Shown: piece by piece, positions 26,301-37,055 of the stretch
Layout of the letters: every line of letters starts with the position of its first letter
How positions within the stretch are numbered: the first letter of the stretch is position 1
Source of the DNA: Phytoseiulus persimilis
Taxonomy: Eukaryota > Arthropoda > Arachnida > Mesostigmata > Phytoseiidae
NCBI GenBank assembly: GCA_037576195.1
Contig: CM075102.1
Location: forward strand, 27,586,745-27,650,744
DNA: 64,000 nucleotides
Direction of reading: 5' to 3'
Translations under genes and position numbers: made by a program
The notes under the pieces: model-generated
Databases searched by the model: none
What the model saw: the letters and a program-made list of their open reading frames with translations, nothing else
Told to the model about the DNA's origin: nothing

Positions 26301-27274
26301 TGCTCATCGTTCTCCGACGATGCGATATGGTTAAACCTTCTCTCCCCACCCCGAGTTTTCTGATTCATTCTAGAGGCTCTCGGAGCATGTTTCCCGATAC
26401 GGCAGGACTCCCAGTTTCGGTGCTCGAACGCTTCCTGCCGGCGTGGAAAAAGGAAAGAAAAACTCCCCACTCGAGCCTGACAGAAAAAGTTGTCCGTTGC
26501 GACGTTAAGTGCTGCGCTGTTACGACTCCGGACTTGATCGTTTGCTCCACGTGTAGAAATTTTTATTCCCCGTGGGAACCTAACGAACAGCAGACGAACA
26601 AGCGTCCCGATCCGTCAACACATACGGTGAAGTCGGAACCCGAAGAACGAGGCGGAACTTGAGCGCAAGGAACCAGCTGACTACTGAGTGTGACAAGTGT
26701 TGGTGTCTTAGTGACCCTTTCAAAACGTCGCTCCGGAGCTGAAACCTTCCGGAATTCCCTATTCCCCGACGTCTATGACGCAAAAACTGACGAGAGTGGT
26801 TCNCCAAGCCCCGTCTTGCCGAAATCGATTTGGGAGGCCGCGAACGAAGAACGGACAGTGGCTCGTCAAGTGCATGCGACAGAATGTTTGTGGAAGCAAA
26901 AACCTTCTCACAAATCTCGGGGTGGTCTGGACGAGGGCGCGAGAGGGTACGGGATGGTCCAGTAACTATCAGACCGATCTCCGGCAGCAAACTCCTGCAA
27001 CACGGGCAACCAGAGACTTCACCGGGAGCCGGGCCCAGTTTAGGGAGAGATTTCCATGCGTCCCATATGTTGAGAGAACTCCTTCCTGTGGACGAAAATG
27101 TGAGGCCCGTTATCTGAGACTTTCCTTCCTTGGGCATCTAAGAGAAGCCGCGAATCCGGTTGGGCGCAGAGCAACTTTCTCGAGCGAGCGCAGAAACACG
27201 TTGACATTATTGTCCACGGTTTCCAACTACCGGTGTGATCGGAGGATCTCGTCCCAGAACGTGAGCAGGACCCT

Positions 27275-27475
27275 TTAGTGCTTGCCTCTGATGATGCAGT
27301 TCACGAGGGAGAAACGGGAGCAGTTGAGGGCTTTCCAGATATCGAGATTATTGCGAGACTTGAGGTCATAGTCTGCTCCGCGGCCGCTGCGTTCGATACC
27401 TGAGGGGGACACGCAGGTGGAGTTCGAGAGGAACGGATACGAGACTCCCGAGGGAAGATCACCCTTGTCCAGCAA
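27275..27475 (-). CDS. Weak candidate exon, integrin-alpha-like cysteine pattern
   Basis: A minus-strand open frame of 66 codons reads SYPFLSNSTCVSPSG, then LDIWKALNCSRFSLVNCII. The last part resembles the paired-cysteine segment before the membrane-proximal part of integrin alpha subunits (human ITGA6 has TLNCSVNVNCVNIRC). A possible GC-type donor (AGAG|GCAAGC) follows. No FG-GAP repeats, transmembrane segment or GFFKR motif were found nearby, and the plus strand is also open, so this may be chance. Confidence 0.12.
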   Translation of the reverse strand: MLDKGDLPSGVSYPFLSNSTCVSPSGIERSGRGADYDLKSRNNLDIWKALNCSRFSLVNCIIRGKH

Positions 27476-28109
27476 ACCGCAAGACCGCGCTCATGTGTAC
27501 TCGAGTGCATCTATCCAATAGATAGTAAAACTCTCGCCGCCCGATACGACTAATGACAAAACGGATGGACGACACGTAGATGGATACGTTCGAGGCAGAC
27601 CCGTCGAAACGAGACGGACGCTCTGAAAACTGGCGTCGGACTGGTCCCTCCTCGGGATCCTCGCTCGGATGGTTCCATCAGAATGGCATTCTGCAAGAAA
27701 TTCTCCTTTCCAGCCTCCAGATCCTTTTCTCCCTCCCGTGACTCTTCGTTCGGGCCAGAACCAGATTATGTAACGAGAACCCGGAACAAGTTCCTTGGGG
27801 AAGCCCACAATCTTTGAAAAAATTCCGGACGCTACGAGCCGAAAGCAGCTCTCTAGTTTCAAGTCATTCGGTAAATCTCGTCGCTGAATGGATACTGACG
27901 GTCGAAAAAACAGGGTTGGTGTTGGAAACCATCCTCGAGAACTCAAATCCAGAGTGGTAGAGATCGTTAATGTGATGCAAGCCAGGGCGGTGTGCGTCCG
28001 CGTGTGTGCGAGTGTATCGCAATCTGTCGCTAACGGATTGCTCGTTCTCGAAAGCGGACGACGATTTTTTAGTGAGCTCAGTCAATTTTTGGTTTTTCTT
28101 CTTCTGGTT

Positions 28110-28126
28110 CCTCCTCCTCCTCCTCC
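28110..28126 (+). repeat. (CCT)n trinucleotide run
   Basis: Five to six CCT units in a T-rich context. Confidence 0.85.
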
Positions 28127-28469
28127 ACTGCTGCTCGGTCCTCCTTGTCGTCGTACTTCCACCCTTTTATTTTTTCTGCAGAGCGCTTCTGTCTGACAGT
28201 GTCTAACTAACGACATAAAAAACAGCACTGACGCCAGCTGCATTTTTGCCTCTGCAGCTTAGTTTGGAAAAAAAAATGCTGTCTCGCCAAGCGGTGTGGG
28301 CGAACGGACCGGGACGTAGGGGGAGGGGGGACGAAGTGCTCTCATCGTATGGGCTCGCGAGTTGATGCAGACTCCGGGGCGAATTTCGAGCCAGCGCCAC
28401 ACGCAAGGTTTCAAACAACTGTCGGCCCTTAGCCATTCGGGATTAAAAACGGTGCCGTTATTCATGAAT

Positions 28470-28500
28470 GGCTGGCTGGCTGGCTGGCTGGCTAGTTGGC
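28470..28500 (+). repeat. (GGCT)n tetranucleotide repeat
   Basis: Six uninterrupted GGCT units (28470-28493), then an AGTT interruption and another GGCT in register. Confidence 0.92.
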
Positions 28501-28659
28501 TGAATGAAAGAGAACGAAAGCCCTAAACCTCGTTAAACTAAAAAATATCAACGAGTGAGCGAGTGACTCAACCAGAGAGGAAGAACGGTTGATTTTTTAT
28601 ATGGCGAGCTCACGGCGAGCACCCGGTGAGCGCCCGAAGTGTGTGTGCCGAGCGAATGA

Positions 28660-28910
28660 GGTGCTCTCATTGGTTACCGCGCATCAACCCTTTTTCGACT
28701 CGACTCTAACCAGCCAACCCCGCCGCGTTCGTCCAAAGAGCGAAGCTTTGAGCCTGCCTGCCTGACTAGCTCGCTCGCTCCTTTTTTTTTTCATCCAGGA
28801 AGTGCTCACCTCATCTCACCTCACCTCACTTTTCAGTCAGAGTAGTCTTCTTGCGCTGTTTTCTTGCGCGCACCGCACCAAATGTCGGCCGACGACGCCA
28901 TTTTGGATTT
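28660..28910 (+). promoter_or_regulatory. Promoter-like patch (CCAAT box, YY1-type site)
   Basis: An inverted CCAAT (ATTGG, 28669-28673) lies about 230 bp before GCCATTTTG (28897-28905), a match to the YY1/Pho consensus, in a CG-containing patch. A short ATG frame beginning MSADDAILDF (28882) overlaps the YY1-type site. No downstream gene is recognised, so this is only suggestive. Confidence 0.2.
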
Positions 28911-29689
28911 TTTACTCGCGAGCTTCGTTCGCTTTTTGGAGTCTACCCCCAACTAGTCACCCCCTCTAGCCTCGATCACCCGACCCCGCAGCTTTTGAGG
29001 AGCACTGTGGATGCACGACGCTCGCTCCATGTATCGATCTCTCATCGTCACTCGCTGACTGGCTCATTCGCTCACTAGTTTCTGTTGGTTTCCTTTTTTT
29101 TTTTTTTCGTAGCCCGACCTGACGGAGCTCTCTTTCTTCTCGCCGAGCGCGGAGTCGAATTCGTTTCCGCTTTCGTCATCAAAACAGGCGAAATTATCTC
29201 GAATTGACATTTGACTTTGGGGGTCGGCTTCGTGCGGCGGACTCAGCCAAATCTCTGATTCGGCTCGAACGTCCGGCCTTCCGGGTCTTCCGGAAAGCAC
29301 GATGAGGATGACGGTCAGCGATCGGAACCGTTCCTCGTCCGATCGTTCCCCCCTCTTGGGTGATCGCTGTCGTCGTCGGGTTCGAACTAGAGCCGATGAT
29401 CCGAGATTCCGAGCTCTCGTGCTTGCGTGGTTGTCGCGCGTGTCCGAGTAGAAGTTTCGAGAACGGAGAAAACCCTCTGAAGGCGAACCGTGGCGTTCTT
29501 ACGACTATCTCGCAATACAAGAACAAATTGAGTTTGAATGAGAGCGCGAACGAATTCACCCTTTTAAGAGCACCGCACGAACAGCTTGCAGCCAGGCAAG
29601 ATTGCAGGCGACCAGTTTTGTCTCGAGAGGCGGAAGGAAGCCTGTTGCTCGGATTTCAACAGGCCGGCCGGCCAGCTCTCGTCGAGCTG

Positions 29690-29712
29690 AGGGAGCCTGG
29701 TCGAGGCTCCCT
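29690..29712 (+). repeat. Inverted repeat, 8-bp arms
   Basis: AGGGAGCC and GGCTCCCT separated by seven bases. Perfect pairing, but short. Confidence 0.6.
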
Positions 29713-31478
29713 GATTCGGAATTCGTCTCCGTCTCGATTTTCGAGGGCGAGAGCTCCGCGGATTCGTCCAGCTAGAGTCAAGCAGAAGCTCGATCGAGGA
29801 ATTTTATGGCGAATCCTGATCACCGCACGATATCTCCGAACACTCCACTCCGACCGTAAACCTCCGCACAGATCTAGCTCGATTGAGTGTCTGACAGCAG
29901 CAGTAGCTGAAACCGCTTCGACCCGAAAGGACAACGACGATGACGGACGAAAGATTCCCGATCCCAACGCTGACTATGGTATGCGTCAAGAACGGGCGAC
30001 CGGTACTCCCGGAGGAAATTTTGTCGGGACGAGAGGGGGGCGATACGGGAACACTAGGGGTGGGGGGAATCGTGCGACGCCTTGATTTTCTCTCGCGCGG
30101 CCGATCGATGCTTCGCCGAGAGCAATGCTTCCTTGCATCGCATTTTTGTCCGCTGAAACGATGTGATAAAGATCGGAAGAGAGAAGAAAACACCGTGAGC
30201 GTGAGTGCCATCGAACCGCCTAGCTAGCGCGGTCGAGATAACCGGCACAACGTATACATCGCGATGCACCGTCGAGAGATGCATTTTTCGCTCGCCGCAG
30301 AGTGGCAAGTAGGGCAGGCCTGTTGAGGATTTTCCGCGCGGAGCCTCGGCGTTAGTCAGTTCGAGTGTATTGCCCGTTTGCTTCGAAGGGACTGACGGGT
30401 CGAGGAGCATCTTCTTTGGAACGGCCACAGCTCGCGTGCGTGGAGTCCCATTCCCCCTCTCCCGAGCGGGAATGACAAGTTGACGCGATCCTGGAATCAC
30501 GGAGGAATTCGGAGGCCGAATCGTTGGGCATAGCGATTCGATCGAGGGCGAGGAAAGCGGATCGTGTTCGTTCCTCAGGTTCCGATTTGAACGAGATTGG
30601 CGAGATAGAGCTGCGCGCTCCAGTCGCACATTCCTATTCCTAAGAACGAGTGCGTCTAAAAACTCGAAACTGCCTCTTCACGTGGTGGAGAACTCTTCAC
30701 GCCGCGCATCTTTTCCCCGCCGCTTGTTGCCAGTTACTCACAAACAAGAGCTAGCCGGCAAAAACTAGACGTGCGGCGCGAGACTGAACGAACCCGGTGC
30801 TTGGACAGAGCGCGCGTGTACGAAGTGGTTACTCGAAAACCTGGGGGAAACCCGAAGCCCTCAACTAACCTAGTTTCAAAGTTTGCGCGCTCTCAGCCCG
30901 CGCCCGAGCTCGTGGCTCCGAGCAAACCAGGCGAGCGACGCATGCATGCAAGCAGTCAGACAGTTGGGCCGGCCGGCCGGGTACTACCCTAAAACAATAT
31001 CTAACCCTGTCCGACGACGGGAGTCCGACCAAGCCATATAGGGGGCGCTTGGAACGCAGCTTTTTTTAATCTGACTGACTGTTTTTTATAGGGGTGACAG
31101 CATTCGCCATGAATATTGCAAGGGTGGTCGAGAGAACTGGCGAGCGAGGAAGCGAGCGAACCACGACTGGTTGAATGCTAGTTGGGCGGCTGGGTACACC
31201 GCGTCCGCTCCAGGCCCGAGCTTTGAAACCGGGCTTGGAACCTTAAAAAACGGGACAGTTTCCAGTAGCAGCTCCGTTTGCGGACATTCCTTTGCGTAGC
31301 GCTCGGCGTGTAACGAAGGAATCATCGGTTCCTGGGATTGGGCTGCGCGTTGCTCTCGGTACCGTGATCGAAATTCGTGTGGCAACAAGGCAGTGGCTTG
31401 TAAAGTTGACCGGTCATCGCTCATCGATCTCATCTGGCGAGACTTTCCTCCTGAGTCAGCTGATTTCACTTGAGTGAG

Positions 31479-31652
31479 ATGATGCCGCCTGACAAGATGA
31501 TGATGAAGAGCGGCGGCGGTTCTACAAGCGCAATGCAGCCTCAAGTCCTCAATCAGCGGAGGTTGTCGCAGTCGAAAATTTTGCAATATTTCGCCTCCTC
31601 ACCTCTCGCAGCCCGGGTTGGCGGGAAGCGAAACGCCGACCAGCAAGAATAA
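31479..31652 (+). CDS. Weak candidate small ORF with PIP-box-like motif
   Basis: A 57-codon frame begins MMPPDKMMMKSGGG and contains QSKILQYF. This fits the PCNA-interaction consensus (Q, any two, aliphatic, any two, two aromatics). Basic residues follow it, and the frame stops at TAA 31650-31652. The motif is short and can occur by chance. No donor continues the frame convincingly and no family is recognised. Confidence 0.15.
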   Translation: MMPPDKMMMKSGGGSTSAMQPQVLNQRRLSQSKILQYFASSPLAARVGGKRNADQQE

Positions 31653-32033
31653 AATTGTCAAAAATTCTCCAACCGGCCTGCTAGTCAGGAAGGAGAACGA
31701 GCGGTAAACACTGCCCGCCCGCTTGCCTGGCTGACTGAGTGAAAGATAGCGAAAAACTTCGAAATCCCGAGCTGCCGTAGCTGTGGCCAGCCGCGGAGTT
31801 CAGATCTCCTCCATCGATCACTGTCGCCCACGCTGCTAGTAATAGTAAGCTTTTTGTAAATAAAAATAACAACATGCACCCTCAGCGCTGTCCCAGGCAG
31901 GCACAGCGGCCAAGGAGGGGGAGGCCGAGGAGGGGGGTGGTCAGGCCTGAGCGAACAGAGCGGCGCGCGCGGGGGTGTAACGCGGCATTTTTCAACTTTT
32001 TCGGAGGATTTTTTTTGCGAATTCGTTTGCGCC

Positions 32034-32204
32034 ATGGATAACATACACGCAGACACATCATGGAGAGCAATGGATGTTGATGCCGCTCCCGCTGCATCTA
32101 AACCGGTGGCGGCGGCGGCGACGACGACGACATCAACAACGAGTGCTATGATGGAGACTTGGCTGCCGCGACTGATGATGAGCGAATTGAAGACCGAGAT
32201 ATGA
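32034..32204 (+). CDS. Weak candidate small ORF with Ala/Thr repeat
   Basis: A 56-codon frame with a favourable start context (GCGCCATGG) begins MDNIHADTSWRAMDVDAA. It runs through an Ala/Thr stretch created by a GGC/GAC trinucleotide run and ends METWLPRLMMSELKTEI. The minus strand is open for more than 200 codons over the same bases. It may be a gene start, or only repeat-driven openness. Confidence 0.15.
   Translation: MDNIHADTSWRAMDVDAAPAASKPVAAAATTTTSTTSAMMETWLPRLMMSELKTEI
32106..32132 (+). repeat. GGC then GAC trinucleotide run
   Basis: Four to five GGC units run directly into four GAC units in the same register. Confidence 0.85.
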
Positions 32205-32425
32205 TTGGCAGCAGCAAAGGCGGCGGAATGCTCTCTTGTTGTGCAAGACGAGAGTTCTCTGATGTTTTTTGTGCTCGTCCAGAGGCCGAAAGTTCGCCGG
32301 AGTAGATGCAACTTCTCTGCCATTGATAAATAACATCAACTGCTTGATGATCAAAATGAATTCCCCGATGAAGCTTGACGAAGGGACGCGTGGCTACCTC
32401 CTCCGAGTGAACCATTAAACCTCCC

Positions 32426-32453
32426 CGTCGTCGTCGTCGCCGCCGCCGCCGCC
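32426..32453 (+). repeat. GTC then CGC trinucleotide run
   Basis: About four GTC units followed by five CGC units. Confidence 0.88.
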
Positions 32454-35400
32454 AACCGAGTCTTAACTCGAGTTCAGACAACGACCAGTTGTAGACAGCG
32501 ACGAAGACCATAATGAATCCGGCCACGAGCAGGCATTCTCTCCTCTTCGGTAAGGAGACGATGTTCGCTTTGATGCAATGAACTTCTCAGCGGTGTTGTT
32601 TGTGCATTAGTCAGACGTAGTCAAGAGCGTCGCGCTGGAGGAACCTTGAGAGGTCGTTGCATCCTCACTCGGGCGCCGACGAGGGATCTGTCCAGAGCGA
32701 TTACGGCCAACGACTAGTCATCGTCTCGGAGGAGGAAAACCGCCGAATACCGATCGCGTTTAGAAGCATTCCCCGAATTCTCTCACTTGTTGCGATCCTT
32801 GGTTAGATGCGGCGAACGAGCGAGAGATGCGCGATGGCACCGTTCTCAGACGGAGTAACTCAAGGGTACCAACTCGCCGCCGCCTGCGTCGTTGTCGGTT
32901 ACGCGTTGGTTTTTCCTTCCGATCAGAGGCCTTGACTTCACTACCGGCTAACGTCATCCCTCCAAAACAACAAACAACCAACAACCTAACAAACAAGCTG
33001 CCACCGCAAACCCTTACTCTGCGCCGCGGAGCCTTGCGAGCAGAGTTCTCTAGCGGATCACAGCGCGCGCGCGACTCTCTGATAGAAAACGTGAGCGCTC
33101 GGAAACCGAAGTCTCGGATCTCTGGCGTCGGTGCAGTGCGACTCGAACCGATTCACTACGATATATTTGCTTCAAATGTCAGCGAACTCGTGCTCGGGCT
33201 ATCGGAATCGCGGACCGCGGTCTTTAACTCCTCATCGCTGCTGATTATGAACTTCCCGATTGAAACTCGTTTCCTGACCACAACACCCCGCGATGAGTGT
33301 CCGCTGGTGTCCTCTAGAGTTGAGCGATTACGATGCTCACAGTGCCGCTCGGCCTGACATATGGGTTTTGGCTGTCTACCTCGTGCGCCTGCTCGACCGA
33401 GCGCGCTCGGAGCGGATTCTTTAGTCACCTGTTGATCACCTGAACAACAATGGCCAAACTGACCAGTGAGTGGGGACCGTGCATCTGAGAGCGGAGAGAG
33501 CAGCGGATGTGCCTATTAGGGGGTTAGAATGGCTGAAGCACGGAAGCATGGGAACAAGTGGGGGAAGCGCCGGAGGGAATTGAGTTCCGTAGCAACGCCG
33601 ACCTCCCGTTGGAGACGGTCGTCGGGCAGAAACTCGTCGAAAGGAAAAAACAAAACAAAAGAATCAGAACGTTCCGAGTTTGGAGGAGTTGTCACCTCGC
33701 GATCGAGTCGACCCGAGTCTGAGCGGTGCTCGGACTGGGTTGGAGTGAAAAGTGTGACTGAGCGTTTCGTTTACTCTTTTTCTTTCTCGTTTCCAGGTAA
33801 GTTTCGAGGCTCGGTAAAAACACGTTGCTGAAGATTCCGCTGCGTGCATCCGAAACGGGAGCTTTTTAGAAAAAGGTGGTGTCGGCACGCGGAGGTGTCC
33901 GATGACTGGTTGGCACAGCAGTGTTTGCTCTAGTGACAGAAACGAACCCGTGTCCCATGATAATGTGTCGGCGGATGGCTCGATGTGAATTGCGGCGACT
34001 CAGGCGAGGCTGTCGAACACGCTCTGTCGAGTAGAAGGGCTCCGACCGGTGGTTCAAAACTCGCCGAGTATGCTTTCACCATGATGGCGTGCGCCCTGTG
34101 GAGATTCGCGGTTTTCTCGTCGTCGTGCATACTCGCCTCTTTTGTTCCAGCCAGCTGAGGTCGACATGACGGAGCTTAGACGACGTTAGCAGCTCTCGTT
34201 CGACCTTGAAGGGCGGCACGGGTTAGATTGGGTTAGATCAAGGTCGTTCGCTGGTGGGCGCAGATGGGTCGCTGTCGCCTGCCGCCGTTGTTGATGCTCT
34301 GCTCCTATGCGGCCATAACTTACGAGGAAAGTAACCTCACCCCGATTCCTCCGCTCTCAACCAGGCTGACTGGCCGGGCTCTGTTCGTTCATTCAGTCGA
34401 TCGGGCGGTGCATCTGCGTGCCGGATTTAGATGCGCGACTTAAACTTTGAAATCAGCTTGCTTTGCGGCCTTCAGCCTTTATGACCTACGAGAGCATTTC
34501 GATCAACGAACGAACGAGCGAGCGAACGACGACAACATGAACGGAGCAGCCAACGAAAGAGTCCGCGAAAATTCAACACAACAACAACGAGTCCTTCACG
34601 AGGCAGATGCCTCGAATCCTTTCCAATTATCGCCATAGAATCGGGAGGGTACTCGTAGGCGGTCGCTCCCTGCGTATTCCCGAGAAATTTTCTCCCGATA
34701 CAGCGAACGTTTGCCTCTGCTTACCGCCATTCGCGTTGACCAATGGGCCAGCGCCGGAGTTCATTCCGAGGAGGGCGTTGGAGAGAAATCCGTTTTTCGA
34801 GCCGAGGCTCTCCGCTGGGACGAAGTCCGATCGCATAAAAAACATGCGAGCGCCTTCGTGTGGCTCCCACGAACAAGGAAAGCCTAAATATCCTTTAAGC
34901 CCACCCGTTATCGAACTAATTGAGGTAATCAGCGCAGCTAGAATGTCTTCTGCGCACGCCAGAGAACAATTTTTTAAAAGATTCGTTAAATCTCGATCAG
35001 AGATTCACGTTCGTCCGAGTTCGGAACGTCCCCGGAGACGAGACCTCAGCAGGTCACACTTCTCGGAAGCATACCGGCGGCTCGAAGGGCTCCGGGCGTC
35101 TGCGCAAAATATTTCTTCCTTCGTCTGGGATAAGTGTCCGATTGTACCCGGACACACTTGTCCTTTACTGACGACAGAAGTTTGCTACACTTAGCTTGTG
35201 AGCGGTTCAGTGGAAAGCAAGGACCTTGTGGATCACTGCATGCCGTCCGAATATGGAGCGAGACCTTCGATTCTCCGCTGTGTTTCTTTATTTCATGTCA
35301 TTATTTCAATCAGATGTTCTTTCGTTCGTTCGAGCAGCTGACTAGATTGCTAACGACTCGCCGTCGAACGAGGCAAGATGTCGTTGAGGTGTGGTCTGTG

Positions 35401-36924
35401 TTGGCTGGGTCGGCTAGAGTCGAGTTGAGAAGCTTTCAATCAAATCCCATGAAACACATGGGCCCGCCGTGAAGCGAGCCACGGTGAAAGTGATCCGCGA
35501 AAACTTGACTTCGTATAATAAAAAAAAAAATCGACAGTTCGCGCAGCGATGCCTTGTCCGAACTACGGGACGGAGCCGGTCGGACGAAATCAAGAACGAC
35601 GCAAGGCATCCGAAGTTCCAAATCTGTTCTCGTTAAACGCGGTCGACGCTGTTGGATTTTCGTCGCGTTTCCGCACAGACTGCTTAAGTGAGTCGTTAAA
35701 TTGAATTAGCCGACATTCGTTGACAGACGACGACGACGACGTCGCGTAATTGCGGTGGTCATAACGGCTGGATCTTTGCAGTTGTGAGCGTGAGCAGAAT
35801 TTATTGCTGCGTAACACGTGTGAATGAATCGTACTTCGACGTCGCTTAACGAAGAAATCCAATCATGATTAGACGGACAGCTGAGCGAATGGATGCCACG
35901 ACGACCATAATCCCGTAACAACGCTAACGTTCCTATTATGAGCGGACCGCGCGGACCCCAGAGACGATTGCGACGACACAAACAAACCGATGCAAGCGAC
36001 GACCGCAAATCATCCAATCTATCCGCCTGTCGGACTTCTCAAGTGGATTGAAATATATCGCGGTCGATCGGGTGGACGTTCGGCCTGACGCGTCGCTCAC
36101 AAAAGTTTCGGCTTTCTCCCATGAGAAAACTTTCACCTTGGAATGATTTATCGCTTTCGACGATAGAAGTGCTCACTGTTCAATTTTCGGAATTCTCAAC
36201 CCTCACGATGCTTGTCGTACCCGGAGTCGTTCTTGATCTTCTCCGCCGTTGGTACGCTGGTACTTGAGCACGTCGACATAATAGCCATGCGACGAGGTTC
36301 GTTCCGCATAGCGCTATTTACCGCGACCACTATCAGGACGAAACGACAAGCAATTTTTGATCAACTCCGACTCAATGCGAAGGCAATTCATCCGTCGTTG
36401 AAGTCGATCACGATTGACTAATCGACGTTGAGCGATAGCAACGATCCAAACGGCTCCAAAACAAACAAGGAAAACGGGAGCGTTTCGTAACGACACGAAT
36501 CTTAGGTGTCTTCGAAGCTCCCACGACTCCGCGCTGTGGAGTGCCCATGGATACTTATCGGAGTACGATCATCTTTTCCCTGTTATGCCGGTTGTTTACG
36601 TTCCTGGAGCGGTTGACATCGCGTTTGGTAAGGCTCTCGACACGTGTTGATTTCATCAAGTTCCGCAGATCTGGGATCCTCTTTATGGAACCAGAGCTGA
36701 CCAGCGCTCTGTGCGAGATCATGGTCAGCTGAAGTGTGTGAGCAGGTCGGCAAGCAAGCAAGCGAGCGACCATAACAAAACTCGTGGCATCCACTGGAGT
36801 CGCCATTCGGTCGGTCGGTCGGAGGAGCAAGAAGAGGGTAAACTTTAAAAAATAAAGTGCATGACTCATAAAAAGAGGTGCTTTCTTTAGCTGTATGCAG
36901 AGGGGGTTGGACCGTCAGGGGTCG

Positions 36925-36978
36925 GATAGGGGACGGCGCAGGCAAGCAGGCGGGCAGGCAGGCAGGCAGACGGGCAGG
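36925..36978 (+). repeat. GGCA-type tetranucleotide block
   Basis: A run of GCAG/GCAA/GGCA units with substitutions, about 54 bases, kept in a 4-base register. Confidence 0.88.
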
Positions 36979-37035
36979 GGAGTTCAGCAAAGCAAGGGAT
37001 GGGGATTTCGAAGGGAGACAAACGGGGAGGGTAGA

Positions 37036-37055
37036 CAACAACAGCAGCAGCAGCA
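37036..37055 (+). repeat. CAA/CAG trinucleotide run
   Basis: Two CAA units and four CAG units. Confidence 0.85.

Larger units (their letters stand above)
20436..28109. other. No gene assigned (7.7 kb), some candidate exons
   Basis: Contains the pyrimidine tract at 20.68-21.12 kb, a CA microsatellite, an unidentified base at 26803 and an AT-rich patch at 24180-24300. Candidate minus-strand exons at 22378-22526, 22736-23010 and 27275-27475 are listed separately at low confidence. Nothing else is recognised. Confidence 0.5.
28127..36924. other. No gene assigned (8.8 kb), repeat-dense
   Basis: Poly-T runs (28781-28792, 29093-29106), GGC/GAC and GTC/CGC trinucleotide runs, GCCGG runs (29662-29674, 30965-30977), an 8-bp inverted repeat (29690-29712) and GAAC/GAGC runs (34503-34525). 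Small ATG frames at 31479 and 32034 and a 195-codon frame at 34607-35194 were noted. None belongs to a family I recognise. Confidence 0.5.

Noticed and set aside
29360-30085. 241-codon plus-strand frame ending in a Gly/Arg stretch
   Set aside because: The RGG-like end looks interesting, but the frame has no recognisable domain and its minus strand is also open.
34607-35194. 195-codon ATG frame
   Set aside because: It reads fairly like protein, but there is no family, no Cys/His or repeat pattern, and no supporting splice or promoter signals. Open frames of this length recur by chance in this DNA.
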